Both the position numbers and the translations under genes were made by a program. The notes beneath the pieces are model-generated. The model saw nothing but the letters and a program-made list of their open reading frames with translations. It did not search any database and was not told the origin of the DNA. Source: Campylobacterota bacterium (GTDB lineage Bacteria; Campylobacterota; Campylobacteria; Campylobacterales; Sulfurovaceae). Taken from it: a stretch of 57,735 nucleotides of DNA. Positions 26,010 to 35,700 of the stretch are shown here, one piece after another (position 1 is the first letter of the stretch; every line of letters starts with the position of its first letter). The stretch covers positions 1-57,735 of the forward strand of contig QKDN01000057.1 of the NCBI GenBank assembly GCA_003252535.1, read 5' to 3'.

Positions 26010-27107
26010 TTACTGCGGGGGGAGTGGCGGCGGTGTCTGGGCAAAGAGGTTCGAGAGCGCTTCGCCTGCCGCTGTCCATCCGGCCATCCCTTCGCACCAT
26101 ACGAGGGTCTCTTTGGTCATCGAGCCGCCTGCGATCTGCCCTTTGAGCTGGGCAGTAGAGAACGGCCCCTGCGTTGCGCCGTTCACGGCTACATGGTAGA
26201 GCTTCTCCTGCGGCGGCGGAGGTGGTGGGGGAGGGGTCGCCGCTGTGTTCTGGTGGGTGGAGGCATTGTTCATCATATTGGCCATCTGCTGCCCCATCGC
26301 AAGCCCGGCACCTATCCCTGCCATCTCACCCATGCCGCCGTTCTGGTTCCCCAGTGCCTCGGCCGCCTTGTACTTGAGGTGTTCGTCGAGGTTGCCGCTG
26401 ATCGCACGGCTGGATCGGGTATCCATAGCCTTCTCGACCTCTTCGGGCAGAGAGATGTTCTCGATGAGCATCTTGGTCAGTTCGATACCGTACTCCTCGA
26501 AGAACGGCGCGATCTTCTGGGTGAGGAAGTCGCCGAAGACCTCATAGTTGCCTGCCATGTCGAGGACGGCGACATCGCTTTTGCCGAGCACCGTGGCGAG
26601 CTTGGAGACGATGAGGTTGGTCAGCTGCTTGTCGATCTCATCGGTGGTGAAGTGGCTGTCGGTACCGACGATCTCTACCATGAAGGTCTTGGGGTCCTTG
26701 ATCCGTATCTCATAGGTACCGAAGGCTCTGAGTCTCACCATCGCGAATTCGGGGTCCCTGACCATGATCGGGTTCTTCGTGCCCCATTTGAGGTCGATGA
26801 AACGTTTGGTATTGAGGAAGTAGACCTCTGCCTTGAACGGCGAGTTGAAGCCGTGGTCCCAGTGCTTGAGCGAGGTGAGGATCGGGATGTTCTTGGTCTC
26901 GAGCTCGTAGGTGCCCGGTTCGAGGATATCGGCTACGACCCCTTCGTTGACGAATACGGCTACCTGAGATGCCCTGACGATGAGCTTCGCCCCGTACTTG
27001 ATCTCGTTGCCCTGGCGGTTGAACCTGTAGACCATCGTATCGTTGCTGTCGTCCGTCCAGTCGATGACATCGATAAATTGCCCTTTTGCCCAGTCAAATA
27101 AACCCAT
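26010..27107 (-). CDS. SPFH-domain protein with GYF_2 tail
   Basis: 365 aa. Residues about 30-250 form an SPFH/band-7 domain of the YdjI/virion-core-like type (FVNEGVVADILEPGTYELET, RDPEFAMVRLRAFGTYEIRI). A Gly/Met-rich linker (GAGLAMGQQMANMM), a run of prolines, and a C-terminal GYF_2/DUF4339 module (VNGATQGPFSTAQLKGQI, LVWCEGMAGWTAAGE) follow. There is no transmembrane segment, so it is a cytosolic scaffold that may gather at the membrane through the zinc-ribbon partner. AAGGAG precedes the start. Middle gene of the operon. Confidence 0.82.
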   Translation of the reverse strand: MGLFDWAKGQFIDVIDWTDDSNDTMVYRFNRQGNEIKYGAKLIVRASQVAVFVNEGVVADILEPGTYELETKNIPILTSLKHWDHGFNSPFKAEVYFLNTKRFIDLKWGTKNPIMVRDPEFAMVRLRAFGTYEIRIKDPKTFMVEIVGTDSHFTTDEIDKQLTNLIVSKLATVLGKSDVAVLDMAGNYEVFGDFLTQKIAPFFEEYGIELTKMLIENISLPEEVEKAMDTRSSRAISGNLDEHLKYKAAEALGNQNGGMGEMAGIGAGLAMGQQMANMMNNASTHQNTAATPPPPPPPPQEKLYHVAVNGATQGPFSTAQLKGQIAGGSMTKETLVWCEGMAGWTAAGEALSNLFAQTPPPLPPQ

Positions 27108-27122
27108 TGTAAACTCCTTTTC

Positions 27123-28319
27123 CTAGTTTTGTTTCTGTTGTGCATCCGGAGACTCTACGATCTCCGCTATCGTTTCGCTCCCTGCCGTCGCTTCTGCGGG
27201 GAGTTCGTTGCTGTGTGACTTGACCTGCATCAGCGCGGTCTTGAGCTCGCTCTCTGTCTTCTCAAGCTCGATGAGGGCGGCTGCTCTTGCCTTCTTCCCT
27301 TCATCGGCGATCTTGAGCGAATCGTTGAGGGTCTCGATGAGGGTCTGGTTCGCTTTTTTGATGCTTTCGATATCGTACACGCCTCTCTCCATCTGTTTTC
27401 TGACTTCGCTGTTGGCCTCCCTGAGCCCCTCTGCGTTCTTTTCGAGGAGTTCGTTGGTAAGGTCGGTCGCATCCTTGAGGGTTCCGGCCGCTTTGTGAGA
27501 GCGGAAGATCGTGACCGCCTGGGCGAGCTGGTTTCTCCAGAGCGGCACGGTATTGACCAGGGTCGAGTTGATCTTGTTGACCAGTGATTTGTCGTTCTCC
27601 TGTACGAGGCGGATGCTCGGGAGCGACTGCATGGCGACCTGCCGGGAGAGCTGGAGGTCGTGGACGCGGCGCTCGAGGTCGAGGATGAAGCCCCGAAGCT
27701 CTTTGAGCTCCTGTATAGCCAGCATCTCCTGGGATGCGGCTTTGGTCTCGTACTCGGGCACAGTCTCCGCTTCGAGCTCTCTGAGCTTCGCTTCGCCCGC
27801 GGCGATATAGAGCTCGAGACCCCTGAAGTAATCGAGATTGGCCTCGTAGAGCTTGTCGAGAGAAATGATATCGCTCATCAGCTGGCTCTTTTGTTTTTCG
27901 AGGTTGTTTGCGGCGATATCGATCTGGTCGCGCACCTCTTCGTACCCCTGGATGAACTTGGCGATCGGTTCTGCGCCGCCGAATATCTTTTTGTACCAGG
28001 GTACCTCTTTGTTGGGATCGAGCGACTCAATGTCGAAGCCCCGGATAGCTCCCACCAGGGAATTGAGCGGTTCGCTCGCTTTGCCCAGGTCCTTGTTCTT
28101 GACCCCTTCGATCATGCGGTTGGATATCTCGTCGAGCTTCTCCTGTGCCGATGCGCCGAAACTGATCACCGATGTTCTGTCTTTGAAGTTGAGTTCAGCC
28201 AAAGCACTGGAGACTTTGTTCTCTTCTTCGGGCAGCACCTCTATGCTTACAAGTGCCGTATTTTCAGTCCCGGTTTCTACCGGGGCGGCCTCAAGAGCTT
28301 CTTTCTGAATGGTTTGCAT
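27123..28319 (-). CDS. TelA/KlaA-like toxic anion resistance protein
   Basis: 398 aa, highly helical with long coiled coils and no membrane segment. It carries the TelA pattern: FGASAQEKLDEISNRMIEGV, YEEVRDQIDIAANNLEKQK, VPLWRNQLAQAVTIF, GVYDIESIKKANQTLIETLN. Family members protect against tellurite, colicin or cell-envelope stress; the mechanism is unknown. First gene of a three-gene operon with the SPFH and zinc-ribbon genes (15- and 9-base gaps). AAAGGA precedes the ATG. Confidence 0.85.
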   Translation of the reverse strand: MQTIQKEALEAAPVETGTENTALVSIEVLPEEENKVSSALAELNFKDRTSVISFGASAQEKLDEISNRMIEGVKNKDLGKASEPLNSLVGAIRGFDIESLDPNKEVPWYKKIFGGAEPIAKFIQGYEEVRDQIDIAANNLEKQKSQLMSDIISLDKLYEANLDYFRGLELYIAAGEAKLRELEAETVPEYETKAASQEMLAIQELKELRGFILDLERRVHDLQLSRQVAMQSLPSIRLVQENDKSLVNKINSTLVNTVPLWRNQLAQAVTIFRSHKAAGTLKDATDLTNELLEKNAEGLREANSEVRKQMERGVYDIESIKKANQTLIETLNDSLKIADEGKKARAAALIELEKTESELKTALMQVKSHSNELPAEATAGSETIAEIVESPDAQQKQN

Positions 28320-28436
28320 GTCGATCCTTTGGTGATTAAATCGTTGGTCCCCAATTATACATTATTCATATAAAAATTCATAATATGAATGAGCATATCG
28401 TTACCGTTTTGGTATCTGCGACAAACATTCTGGAAC

Positions 28437-28492
28437 ACCATAGATGCAGTGGAAAATCCTCCCGTCTCTCTGAGTGTTTCACTTATAGTTTT
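28437..28492. repeat. 56-bp palindromic element, copy 1
   Basis: Begins ACCATAGA, contains ATCCTCCCGT and CTGAG, and ends CTTATAGTTTT. It matches 37822-37877 at 44 of 56 positions with no gaps. It lies 80 bases upstream of the ilvB start, between the divergent telA and ilvB genes. Confidence 0.6.
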
Positions 28493-28531
28493 CAGGGAAG
28501 CCAGGTAATAAAGATAGCTCTAATAATCTTT

Positions 28532-28540
28532 TGATATAAT
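28532..28540 (+). promoter_or_regulatory. extended -10 promoter of ilvB
   Basis: TGATATAAT gives a TGN-TATAAT extended -10 ending 31 bases before the ilvB ATG. No good -35 is seen, which is usual with extended -10 sites. No branched-chain leader peptide or attenuator is visible. Confidence 0.55.
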
Positions 28541-28571
28541 CGGGAAAATTTTAAACAATGGAGTGTAAACC

Positions 28572-30260
28572 ATGCAGATGAATGGTGCACAAATGGTTTG
28601 TGAAGCATTGATCGCTGAGGGCGTCAAGACAGTCTTTGGCTACCCCGGCGGTGCTATCATGAACGTCTACGATGAGATTTACAAACAGAACTCTTTTGAG
28701 CATATACTCACGAGACATGAACAGGCAGCCGTCCATGCAGCCGACGGCTATGCAAGAGCCACCGGCGAGGTCGGTGTAGCGATGGTGACGAGCGGTCCCG
28801 GGTTTACCAACGCGGTGACGGGACTGGCGACCGCTTATATGGATTCGATCCCTATGGTCGTCATCTCGGGGCAGGTGCCCCTTTCGCTCATCGGTACCGA
28901 CGGATTCCAGGAGATCGATGCGGTGGGGATCAGCCGACCCTGTACCAAGCACAACTATCTCGTAAGCGATCTTGCCGATCTTCCGAGGATCATCAAAGAG
29001 GCGTTCCATATTGCCAGCAGCGGCAGACCGGGTCCTGTCCTCGTCGATGTCCCCAAGGATATCACGGCAGAGTACGGCGAGTTCGTCTACCCAAGCGATG
29101 TCAACATCCCGACCTACAAGCCAAACTGCAAGGGCAATGACCGCCAGATCAAGAAAGCCGCAGAGGCGATCAAAGCAGCCAAAAAGCCTCTCCTCTATGT
29201 AGGGGGCGGTGCAGTGCTCAGCGATGCCTACACGTACATCAGGGAGCTTGCCGCATTGGGACAGATACCGGCCGTCGAGACACTGATGGCCAGAGGTGTC
29301 ATGGGTGCGGAGAACCCGCTCCTTCTCGGCATGCTCGGTATGCACGGGAACTATGCCTCGAACATGGCGATGAGCGAGACCGATCTCGTCATCTCGCTCG
29401 GTGCGAGGTTTGACGACCGCGTTACCGGGAAGCTCAGCGAGTTCGCCCGCTATGCCGATATCATCCATGTCGATATCGACCCTGCCAATATCGGCAAGCT
29501 CGTAGATGTAGACTACCCTATCGTCGGGGATGTCACCAATGTCGTCAAAAAGCTCCTCGAAGAGCTCAAAGACATCAACCCTGAGAACTATGCGTCATGG
29601 AGAGCGACGCTCAAGCGCTACGATGATCTCCACCCGCAGGCGTTCAGGGACAGCGATGAGGTGATCAAGCCGCAGTGGGTCATCGAACGTATCGGTCAGC
29701 TCGTCGGCGAGCAGGCGATCATCACTTCCGATGTCGGGCAGCACCAGATGTGGGCGGCACAGCACTATCCGTTCGACAGACCGCGCCAGTGGATCAACTC
29801 GGGCGGTCTGGGGACGATGGGATTCGGCTTCCCGGCAGCTATCGGCGCCAAGAGAGGAGTCCCTGAGAAGACGGTCATCAATATCACCGGCGACGGTTCG
29901 ATCCTGATGAACGTCCAGGAGCTCGTCACGGCGGCAGAGTACCAGATACCGGTCATCAACGTCATCCTCAATAACAACTACCTGGGGATGGTACGCCAGT
30001 GGCAGACCTTCTTCTATGACAAGAGATACTCCGAGACCGATCTCAGCTTCCAGCCCAACTTCAAGGCGCTGGCAGAAGCGTGCGGCGGCCTGGGGTATGA
30101 TGTCACGACCAAAGAGGAGTTCGATGCGGCGCTGAAAGATGCGATCGAGCAGAACAAGGTCTGCTTCATCAACGTATCGGTCAACAGGCTCGAGAACGTT
30201 CTACCGATGGTACCGGCAGGCGGGGCGCTTTATAATATGTTACTAGATCACAAGGAGTAG
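28572..30260 (+). CDS. ilvB: acetolactate synthase, large subunit
   Basis: 562 aa, full length. Condenses pyruvate with pyruvate or 2-oxobutyrate in valine, leucine and isoleucine synthesis. ThDP-enzyme motifs are [14 protein letters not shown], the catalytic Glu in [16 protein letters not shown], the FAD region [16 protein letters not shown], and the ThDP-Mg box [15 protein letters not shown]...[12 protein letters not shown]. Two bases separate it from the small subunit, whose ribosome site lies in the ilvB tail, so the two are coupled. Confidence 0.97.
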   Translation: MQMNGAQMVCEALIAEGVKTVFGYPGGAIMNVYDEIYKQNSFEHILTRHEQAAVHAADGYARATGEVGVAMVTSGPGFTNAVTGLATAYMDSIPMVVISGQVPLSLIGTDGFQEIDAVGISRPCTKHNYLVSDLADLPRIIKEAFHIASSGRPGPVLVDVPKDITAEYGEFVYPSDVNIPTYKPNCKGNDRQIKKAAEAIKAAKKPLLYVGGGAVLSDAYTYIRELAALGQIPAVETLMARGVMGAENPLLLGMLGMHGNYASNMAMSETDLVISLGARFDDRVTGKLSEFARYADIIHVDIDPANIGKLVDVDYPIVGDVTNVVKKLLEELKDINPENYASWRATLKRYDDLHPQAFRDSDEVIKPQWVIERIGQLVGEQAIITSDVGQHQMWAAQHYPFDRPRQWINSGGLGTMGFGFPAAIGAKRGVPEKTVINITGDGSILMNVQELVTAAEYQIPVINVILNNNYLGMVRQWQTFFYDKRYSETDLSFQPNFKALAEACGGLGYDVTTKEEFDAALKDAIEQNKVCFINVSVNRLENVLPMVPAGGALYNMLLDHKE

Positions 30261-30262
30261 AG

Positions 30263-30733
30263 ATGGAGATCGTCAGAAGAGTTATTTCAGTTATCGTAAT
30301 GAATGAGAGCTCTGTACTCGCGCGTGTCTCGGGACTCTTTGCCGGGAGAGGATACAATATCGATTCGCTCACCGTAGCCCCTATCCCTGGCTCTGAGCTT
30401 TCGCATATCACGATCGTCACCTACGGCAACCAGAAAGTGATCGAGCAGATCACCAAGCAGCTCAACAAGCTCATCCCGACCCTCAAGGTCATCGAGCACG
30501 AAGAGATGGTCGAAAAAGAGATGGTACTGGTGAAGTTCCCTATCGAATCGAACCTCAGCGATATCCAGGCGCTCAGCAGTGCCTACAACGGCGGTATCGT
30601 CAACGTAGGGATCGATATGGTCATCACGATGGTGGCTGACGAGCCTGTAAGGATCAGGCACTATATCGAAGCGGCACAACGCTACAACCCTATCGAGATC
30701 GTCCGCGGCGGTGTCGTCGCTATCGAGAGATAA
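30263..30733 (+). CDS. ilvN: acetolactate synthase, regulatory small subunit
   Basis: 156 aa. The N-terminal ACT domain (VISVIVMNESSVLARVSGLF, GRGYNIDSLTVAPI) binds valine for feedback control. The C-terminal half (MVLVKFPIESNLSDI, YIEAAQRYNPIEIVRGGVVAI) completes the type III small-subunit fold. The long form resembles ilvH/ilvN of most bacteria; the symbol choice is conventional. AAGGAG lies across the ilvB stop. Confidence 0.95.
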   Translation: MEIVRRVISVIVMNESSVLARVSGLFAGRGYNIDSLTVAPIPGSELSHITIVTYGNQKVIEQITKQLNKLIPTLKVIEHEEMVEKEMVLVKFPIESNLSDIQALSSAYNGGIVNVGIDMVITMVADEPVRIRHYIEAAQRYNPIEIVRGGVVAIER

Positions 30734-30757
30734 ACCCTCCGCAATATCTTCCTGATT

Positions 30758-30783
30758 CCCGGGCGGCGACTGCCGCTGCCGGG
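30758..30783 (+). terminator. GC-rich hairpin after ilvN
   Basis: CCCGG-GCGGC pairs with GCCGC-CCGGG around a GACT loop, with a two-base bulge. It begins 24 bases past the ilvN stop. No strong T tract follows, so it may be a weak terminator. Confidence 0.5.
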
Positions 30784-30879
30784 TCATCATATCACTTCGC
30801 AATTCATATACCGTACGCATCAGAGAATAAAGAGTACAATATCCATACGAGTCAAACCTACCCCACGAAAAGGACTATC

Positions 30880-31137
30880 ATGAAATCTATGACATTCAAA
30901 GCAACACTCCTCTCTATCTTGGCTGTATCCGCTCTGATGGTGAACGGCTGTGGCGAGAGTACCGATACGGCAACCACCCCGCCGGAAAAAACAGAAGGGG
31001 TACAGAATCCCGTCAATACCTACATGGATACACGCGTGGAGAATGTCGATATGGCCAAAGCCGCTATCCAGAAGAACGCAGAGCAGATGAAGGTCGAAGA
31101 AAAAGCGCTCGACGGGCTGACAGGAAACAATCAGTAA
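30880..31137 (+). CDS. small lipoprotein
   Basis: 85 aa. Signal peptide with a lipobox (LMVNGC, Cys24), then a short Thr/Pro-rich linker and a charged helix. Function unknown. Ends in KALDGLTGNNQ. AAAAGGA precedes the ATG. It stands alone after ilvBN. A similar pattern (lipobox, linker, single amphipathic helix with DMAKAAIQKNAEQM) is seen in small envelope lipoproteins, but I cannot name a family. Confidence 0.75.
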   Translation: MKSMTFKATLLSILAVSALMVNGCGESTDTATTPPEKTEGVQNPVNTYMDTRVENVDMAKAAIQKNAEQMKVEEKALDGLTGNNQ

Positions 31138-31225
31138 CAAAAAAGCGATGAGATATTCCCGGAATCAGCATAATAAAATAAGAAGTAGTGATATAATTGA
31201 ACGAAATAATCCAAAGGAGTAAACG

Positions 31226-31444
31226 ATGAAAATAGTTGAAGAGATCGCATTGAGCGGTACGAACGAAGGGACGATCACTGTGGCGGTTCTGGAGGAGCCA
31301 TACGGTGCGGGAAGTGCAAGCGTAGCAAGTATCGCAGTATCGCTTCAGAAAAATGCCAGTGAGCCGGATTGGAAGGTTCATATCCCTGCGGACAATATCG
31401 ATGCGCTTATCGCAGCATTGACCGAGGCAAAAGAGAGTCTCTGA
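31226..31444 (+). CDS. small conserved-looking protein, unknown function
   Basis: 72 aa, no signal or membrane segment. Beta-rich start (TITVAVLEEPYGAGSASVASIAV) and helical end (NIDALIAALTEAKESL). A good AAAGGAG site and a TATAAT-like -10 at 31191-31196 indicate it is a real expressed gene. I do not recognise the family. It could be a small DNA- or RNA-binding protein, but no motif proves this. Confidence 0.65.
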   Translation: MKIVEEIALSGTNEGTITVAVLEEPYGAGSASVASIAVSLQKNASEPDWKVHIPADNIDALIAALTEAKESL

Positions 31445-31476
31445 GACTCCCTTTTGTGTGAAATGGAGAGTGGAGA

Positions 31477-31932
31477 CTAGTTGTCTTCTGCAGCCCTGAG
31501 CGCTGCGTACTGCTTGAGCGCCCTGTTCATAGCGTCTTTGTCGGGTATCTTACGGCTGGCGATATAGCCGACGATATTTCCTTTGTCGTCGAATTTCGGT
31601 TTGACCGAAACGATGACCAGGTAGTACCTGCCGTTTTTGGCCATGTTCTTGACAAGCCCTTCCCAGTAGTTCCCCTGCTTGATCGTGTTCCACATCCCTT
31701 CGAATGCGACCTTCGGCATATCCGGGTGGCGGTTGAGACTGTGGGGAGAGCCGATGGTCTCCTCTTTCGTATACCCGGTCATCTCCCTGAACTTGCGGTT
31801 GGCATAGGTGATGATCCCCGCCGTATCGGTCTCCGTGATCATCACGCCACCGTCAAAAGGTATCTCCTCATCGATCGGATCAGGTTTGATGATCTCTTTA
31901 CCGGTTATGAGATTTTTTATTATTTTACCCAC
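31477..31932 (-). CDS. standalone PAS-domain protein
   Basis: 151 aa. A single PAS fold: DTAGIITYANRKFREMTGYT, then RHPDMPKVAFEGMWNTIKQG, then KNGRYYLVIVSVKPKF. The RHPDMP box is typical of Aer-type redox-sensing PAS domains that bind FAD or haem. There is no kinase, methyl-accepting or GGDEF output, so it must act through a partner. GTG start with GGAG upstream. It is a close paralogue of the next gene and of 47148-47708. Confidence 0.85.
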   Translation of the reverse strand: MGKIIKNLITGKEIIKPDPIDEEIPFDGGVMITETDTAGIITYANRKFREMTGYTKEETIGSPHSLNRHPDMPKVAFEGMWNTIKQGNYWEGLVKNMAKNGRYYLVIVSVKPKFDDKGNIVGYIASRKIPDKDAMNRALKQYAALRAAEDN

Positions 31933-32063
31933 CGTGCACTCCTAAAATGTGATAGTCTATACAGGCTGTTGAATTTATGATGACTACATTTATACCAGAT
32001 AGTAAACAAATATCTGCTGAAAGCGGCGAAAATATTAAAACTAATTAATATCAAATGCACTTT

Positions 32064-32522
32064 TTAACTCTTTTTTTCGTCATCGACCATTTTTTTGTAT
32101 TTGTCCATCGCAAGTTTGACCGCCTGTGGGTCTGCGATCTTCCTGCCGGCGATATAGCCGACGATATTGTTCTTCTCGTCGAACTTTGGCTTGACCCAGA
32201 CGGTGACGACATAGTACCTGCCGTCCGCATTGAGGTTCTTGACGATACCCTCCCAGTAGTTTCCATCCTTGATGGTATGCCACATATCCTTGAAAGCGGC
32301 TTTTGGCATATCGGGGTGGCGGTTGATGTTGTGCGGGGAGCCTACGGTCTGCTCCTTGGTGTATCCTGTGAGTTCGATGAACTTGCGGTTGGCATAGGTG
32401 ATGATCCCGGCCGTATCTGTCTCGGTGATCATCACTTTACCGTCATAAAGTACCTCTTCATCAAGTGGATCGGGTACATGAATAGCTTCTGAAGTTATTA
32501 GATTTTTTACAATTCTGGCCAT
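32064..32522 (-). CDS. standalone PAS-domain protein, paralogue
   Basis: 152 aa, the same plan as the preceding PAS protein: DTAGIITYANRKFIELTGYT, RHPDMPKAAFKDMWHTIKDG, NADGRYYVVTVWVKPKF and a charged C-terminal helix. The two genes are tandem duplicates separated by 131 bases and share about two thirds of their residues by eye. No output domain. The separate start at 32522 has AAGAGA upstream. Confidence 0.85.
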   Translation of the reverse strand: MARIVKNLITSEAIHVPDPLDEEVLYDGKVMITETDTAGIITYANRKFIELTGYTKEQTVGSPHNINRHPDMPKAAFKDMWHTIKDGNYWEGIVKNLNADGRYYVVTVWVKPKFDEKNNIVGYIAGRKIADPQAVKLAMDKYKKMVDDEKKS

Positions 32523-32636
32523 TATTTCTCTTTGTTTAAGTTTGGCTACTATTATAGGGCATTTTAGATAAAACTATGAACTTATGGGCTTTAAACCGTC
32601 TGGACATAAGAGTTTGATACAATTATATGACATAAG

Positions 32637-32765
32637 GGCACCTCTAAAATAGAGTTCCAAAAGCGAGTACTCCTGCACCATGCGAACGCAAGCGCCCTTT
32701 TCAAGGGTCAGGCGCATGGTTTGTCGCACTCACTTTTGGAACACGTATGGTTTTTTGAGATACCT
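32637..32765. repeat. 129-bp palindromic element, copy A
   Basis: A nested hairpin element. The core (32656-32740, 85 bp) has termini TCCAAAAG/CTTTTGGA, a middle stem CCATGCG/CGCATGG and an apical CCCTT-TTC-AAGGG. Outer arms are GGCACCTCT/AGATACCT. Copy B at 43993-44121 has the same length and 85% core identity, in the opposite sense by its outer arms. It ends 31 bases before the metH start and supplies the false N-terminal reading frame of metH. Confidence 0.75.
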
Positions 32766-32795
32766 ATAGAATTCATGTACAAAAAAGGAAACAGT

Positions 32796-35700
32796 GTGCC
32801 GATAGCCCAAACCATTCAGAAGATATTACAGGAAAGGTTCCTCGTCATCGACGGGGCGATGGGGACACAGATACAGAGCCTTGAGATACCCGACGAAGCA
32901 TGGATAGACGGCAATGGGAATAATCAAGAGGGGTGCAACGAGCTCCTCAACGATACTGCCCCTGAGCTGATAGAGAAGATACACAACCGCTACGCCCTCG
33001 CAGGCGCCGATATGATCAAGACCAATACCTTCGGGTGTATGCCGTGGGTGCTCGACGAGTACGGGATCGGGGAGCGGGCCTATGAGCTGAGCCTCAAGGG
33101 GGCACAGATCGTCAGGAAGGTCGCCGACGAGTACGCCACCCCTGATGCGCCGCGATTCGTCCTCGGGTCGCTCGGGCCGGGGACGAAGCTCCCTTCGCTC
33201 GGACACATCGCCTATGATGAGATGTATGAGGGGTATGTCAAGTGTGCGCTCGGTCTCATCGACGGCGGGTGCGATGTCTACCTCCTCGAGACCTGCCAGG
33301 ACCCGCTGCAGATCAAGGCGGCGATCCACGGGTGCCAGGATGCCAACAAAGAGCGCGGCGTGGAGCTCCCCATCATGGTCTCGGTGACGATGGAGCTCAG
33401 CGGCTCGATGCTGATCGGTACCGATACGCCGACCATCGCGACCATCCTGGAGCCCTTCGATATCTTCTCGCTGGGGTTCAACTGCGGTACGGGTCCAGAC
33501 CAGGTCAAGAAACATATCAAGCGTCTCTCCGAGCTCTGCTCCAAACCCCTCTCCGTCCACTCCAACGCAGGTCTGCCGCAGAACCGTGGCGGCTACACCT
33601 ACTACCCGATGGGGCCAGAGGAGTTCGCGGCGAAGCAGCTGGAGTTCGCGGAGTATGACGGGGTGAGCTTCCTCGGCGGGTGCTGCGGTACGACCCCGCA
33701 GCATATCCTGGGGCTCAAGAAAGCCCTCGAAGGGAAGAAGCCCAAAGCCTCCACGGGCTCGATGCCCCCCTCTATCGCCTCGCTCTTCAACACCGTCGAG
33801 CTCTTCCAGAAGCCCGCACCCCTGCTGATAGGTGAGCGGAGCAACGCCACGGGATCGAAGGCGTTCCGTGAGATCATCCTCGCGGGCGACTACGAGGGGA
33901 CGCTGACTGTAGGGCAGGCGCAGGTGCGCGACGGCGCCCATGTGCTCGATGTCAATGTCGAGTTCGCAGGACGGGACGGCAGCGCCGATATGGCGGAGGT
34001 GATGAAGCTCTACAACCAGAAGATCCCCATCCCCATCATGCCCGACGCCACCAAGGTAGGGACGATAGAGGCCGCCCTCAAAGCAATAGGCGGCAAGCCG
34101 ATCATCAATTCGGTCAACCTCGAGGACGGTGAAGAGAAGCTCGACGAGATATGCTCGCTTGCCAAAAAGTACGGCGCGGCGCTGGTGTGTCTGACGATCG
34201 ACGAGACGGGGATGGCGAAGAGCACCGGGCGGAAGCTCGAAGTGGCCGAACGCATCTACGACCTCTGTGTCAACCGCCACGGTATTCATCCGAGCGATCT
34301 CATCTTCGATATGCTCACCTTCACGGTAGGATCGGGGGATATCGAGTACCGCGATGCGGCGATCCAGACGATAGGGGCGATACGGGAGCTCCACCGCAGA
34401 CACCCAGAGGTGGGGAGCACGCTGGGACTTTCGAATATCTCCTTCGGTCTGAGCGCCAACGCGAGGGTCTTCCTCAACTCGGTCTTCCTCCACCACTGCA
34501 TCGAGGCGGGTCTCACATCGGTGATCATCAATGTCAAGCATATCGTTCCGCTGGCGAAGATGAGCGAAGAGGACAGGGCGGTGTGCGAGGAGCTCCTCTT
34601 CACCCCGGACGAGAACTCCCTCTTCAAGTTCATCGAGCACTTCAGTGACAAGAAGGTCGAGGATAGCGGCGCTGACGAAGCCTACGAGGCGATGAGCAGC
34701 GAAGAGAAGATCGCCAGGCTCCTCCTCGACGGGGACAAGGAGCGGATGCTCCCTCTCGTCATGGAGGCCAAAGAGGAGCTCGGGGCCGACCGTATCGTCA
34801 ACGAGATACTGATCGATGCGATGAAGGTGGTCGGAGAGCTCTTCGGGAGCGGGCAGATGCAGCTGCCGTTCGTCCTCCAGTCGGCAGAGACGATGAAGGC
34901 GACGGTCGACCATCTCAACCCCTACCTCACCAAGCAGGAGAAGGATACCGACACCACCCTCGTGATCGGCACGGTCAAGGGGGATGTCCACGATGTAGGA
35001 AAGAACCTCGTCGATATCATCCTCTCCAACAACGGATTCAAGGTGGTCAATGTCGGGATCAAGACCGAGCTCGACACCTATGTCGATGCATACAAAGAGC
35101 ACAGCGCACAGGCGATAGGGATGAGCGGTCTGCTGGTCAAATCGACAGCAGTCATGAAAGATAACCTCGAAGCGATGGCGGCGCAGGGGATCGATACCCC
35201 GGTGCTCCTCGGCGGCGCGGCGCTTACGCGAAGCTTCGTCGACGACTTCTGCCGTCCGGTCTACAACGGCCCGATCTTCTATTGCCGCGATGCCTTCGAC
35301 GGCGTGGTGGCGATGAGCCGGATCGAGAAGTACAACGCCGACCCGAGCGTGGGTCTCGATACGAGGCTTGTGGGCGATATGGTAGAGCGCGACAAGCCGG
35401 AGCAGAAAGAGGAGGCGGTGATCCCGCCGTTCGAGGAGCTCAAGATGCCGAGCCTCCAGCCGATCCCCACGCCGCCGTTCTGGGGGCGCAGGGTACTGCG
35501 CAAAGAGCAGCTCGACTTCGATATGGTCTTCGGGTGGGTCAACCTGCGCACCGTCATCAAGATGCACTGGGGCTACACCAGCAAGGGGATGGGCAAGGAG
35601 GAGTACCAGAAGCTCCTCGATACCAGGGTCTACCCCGCGCTCGACGAGCTCAAGCGGCTCATCGTCGAGAAAGACCTCTTCGACCCGACGATCATCTACG

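Noticed and set aside
25869-27101. A 410-aa plus-strand frame over the SPFH gene
   Set aside because: Antisense shadow of a recognised SPFH-GYF protein, no motifs.
32523-32795. SAM or cobalamin riboswitch before metH
   Set aside because: No conserved cobalamin B12-box or SAM core is visible; the structure there is the 129-bp repeat.
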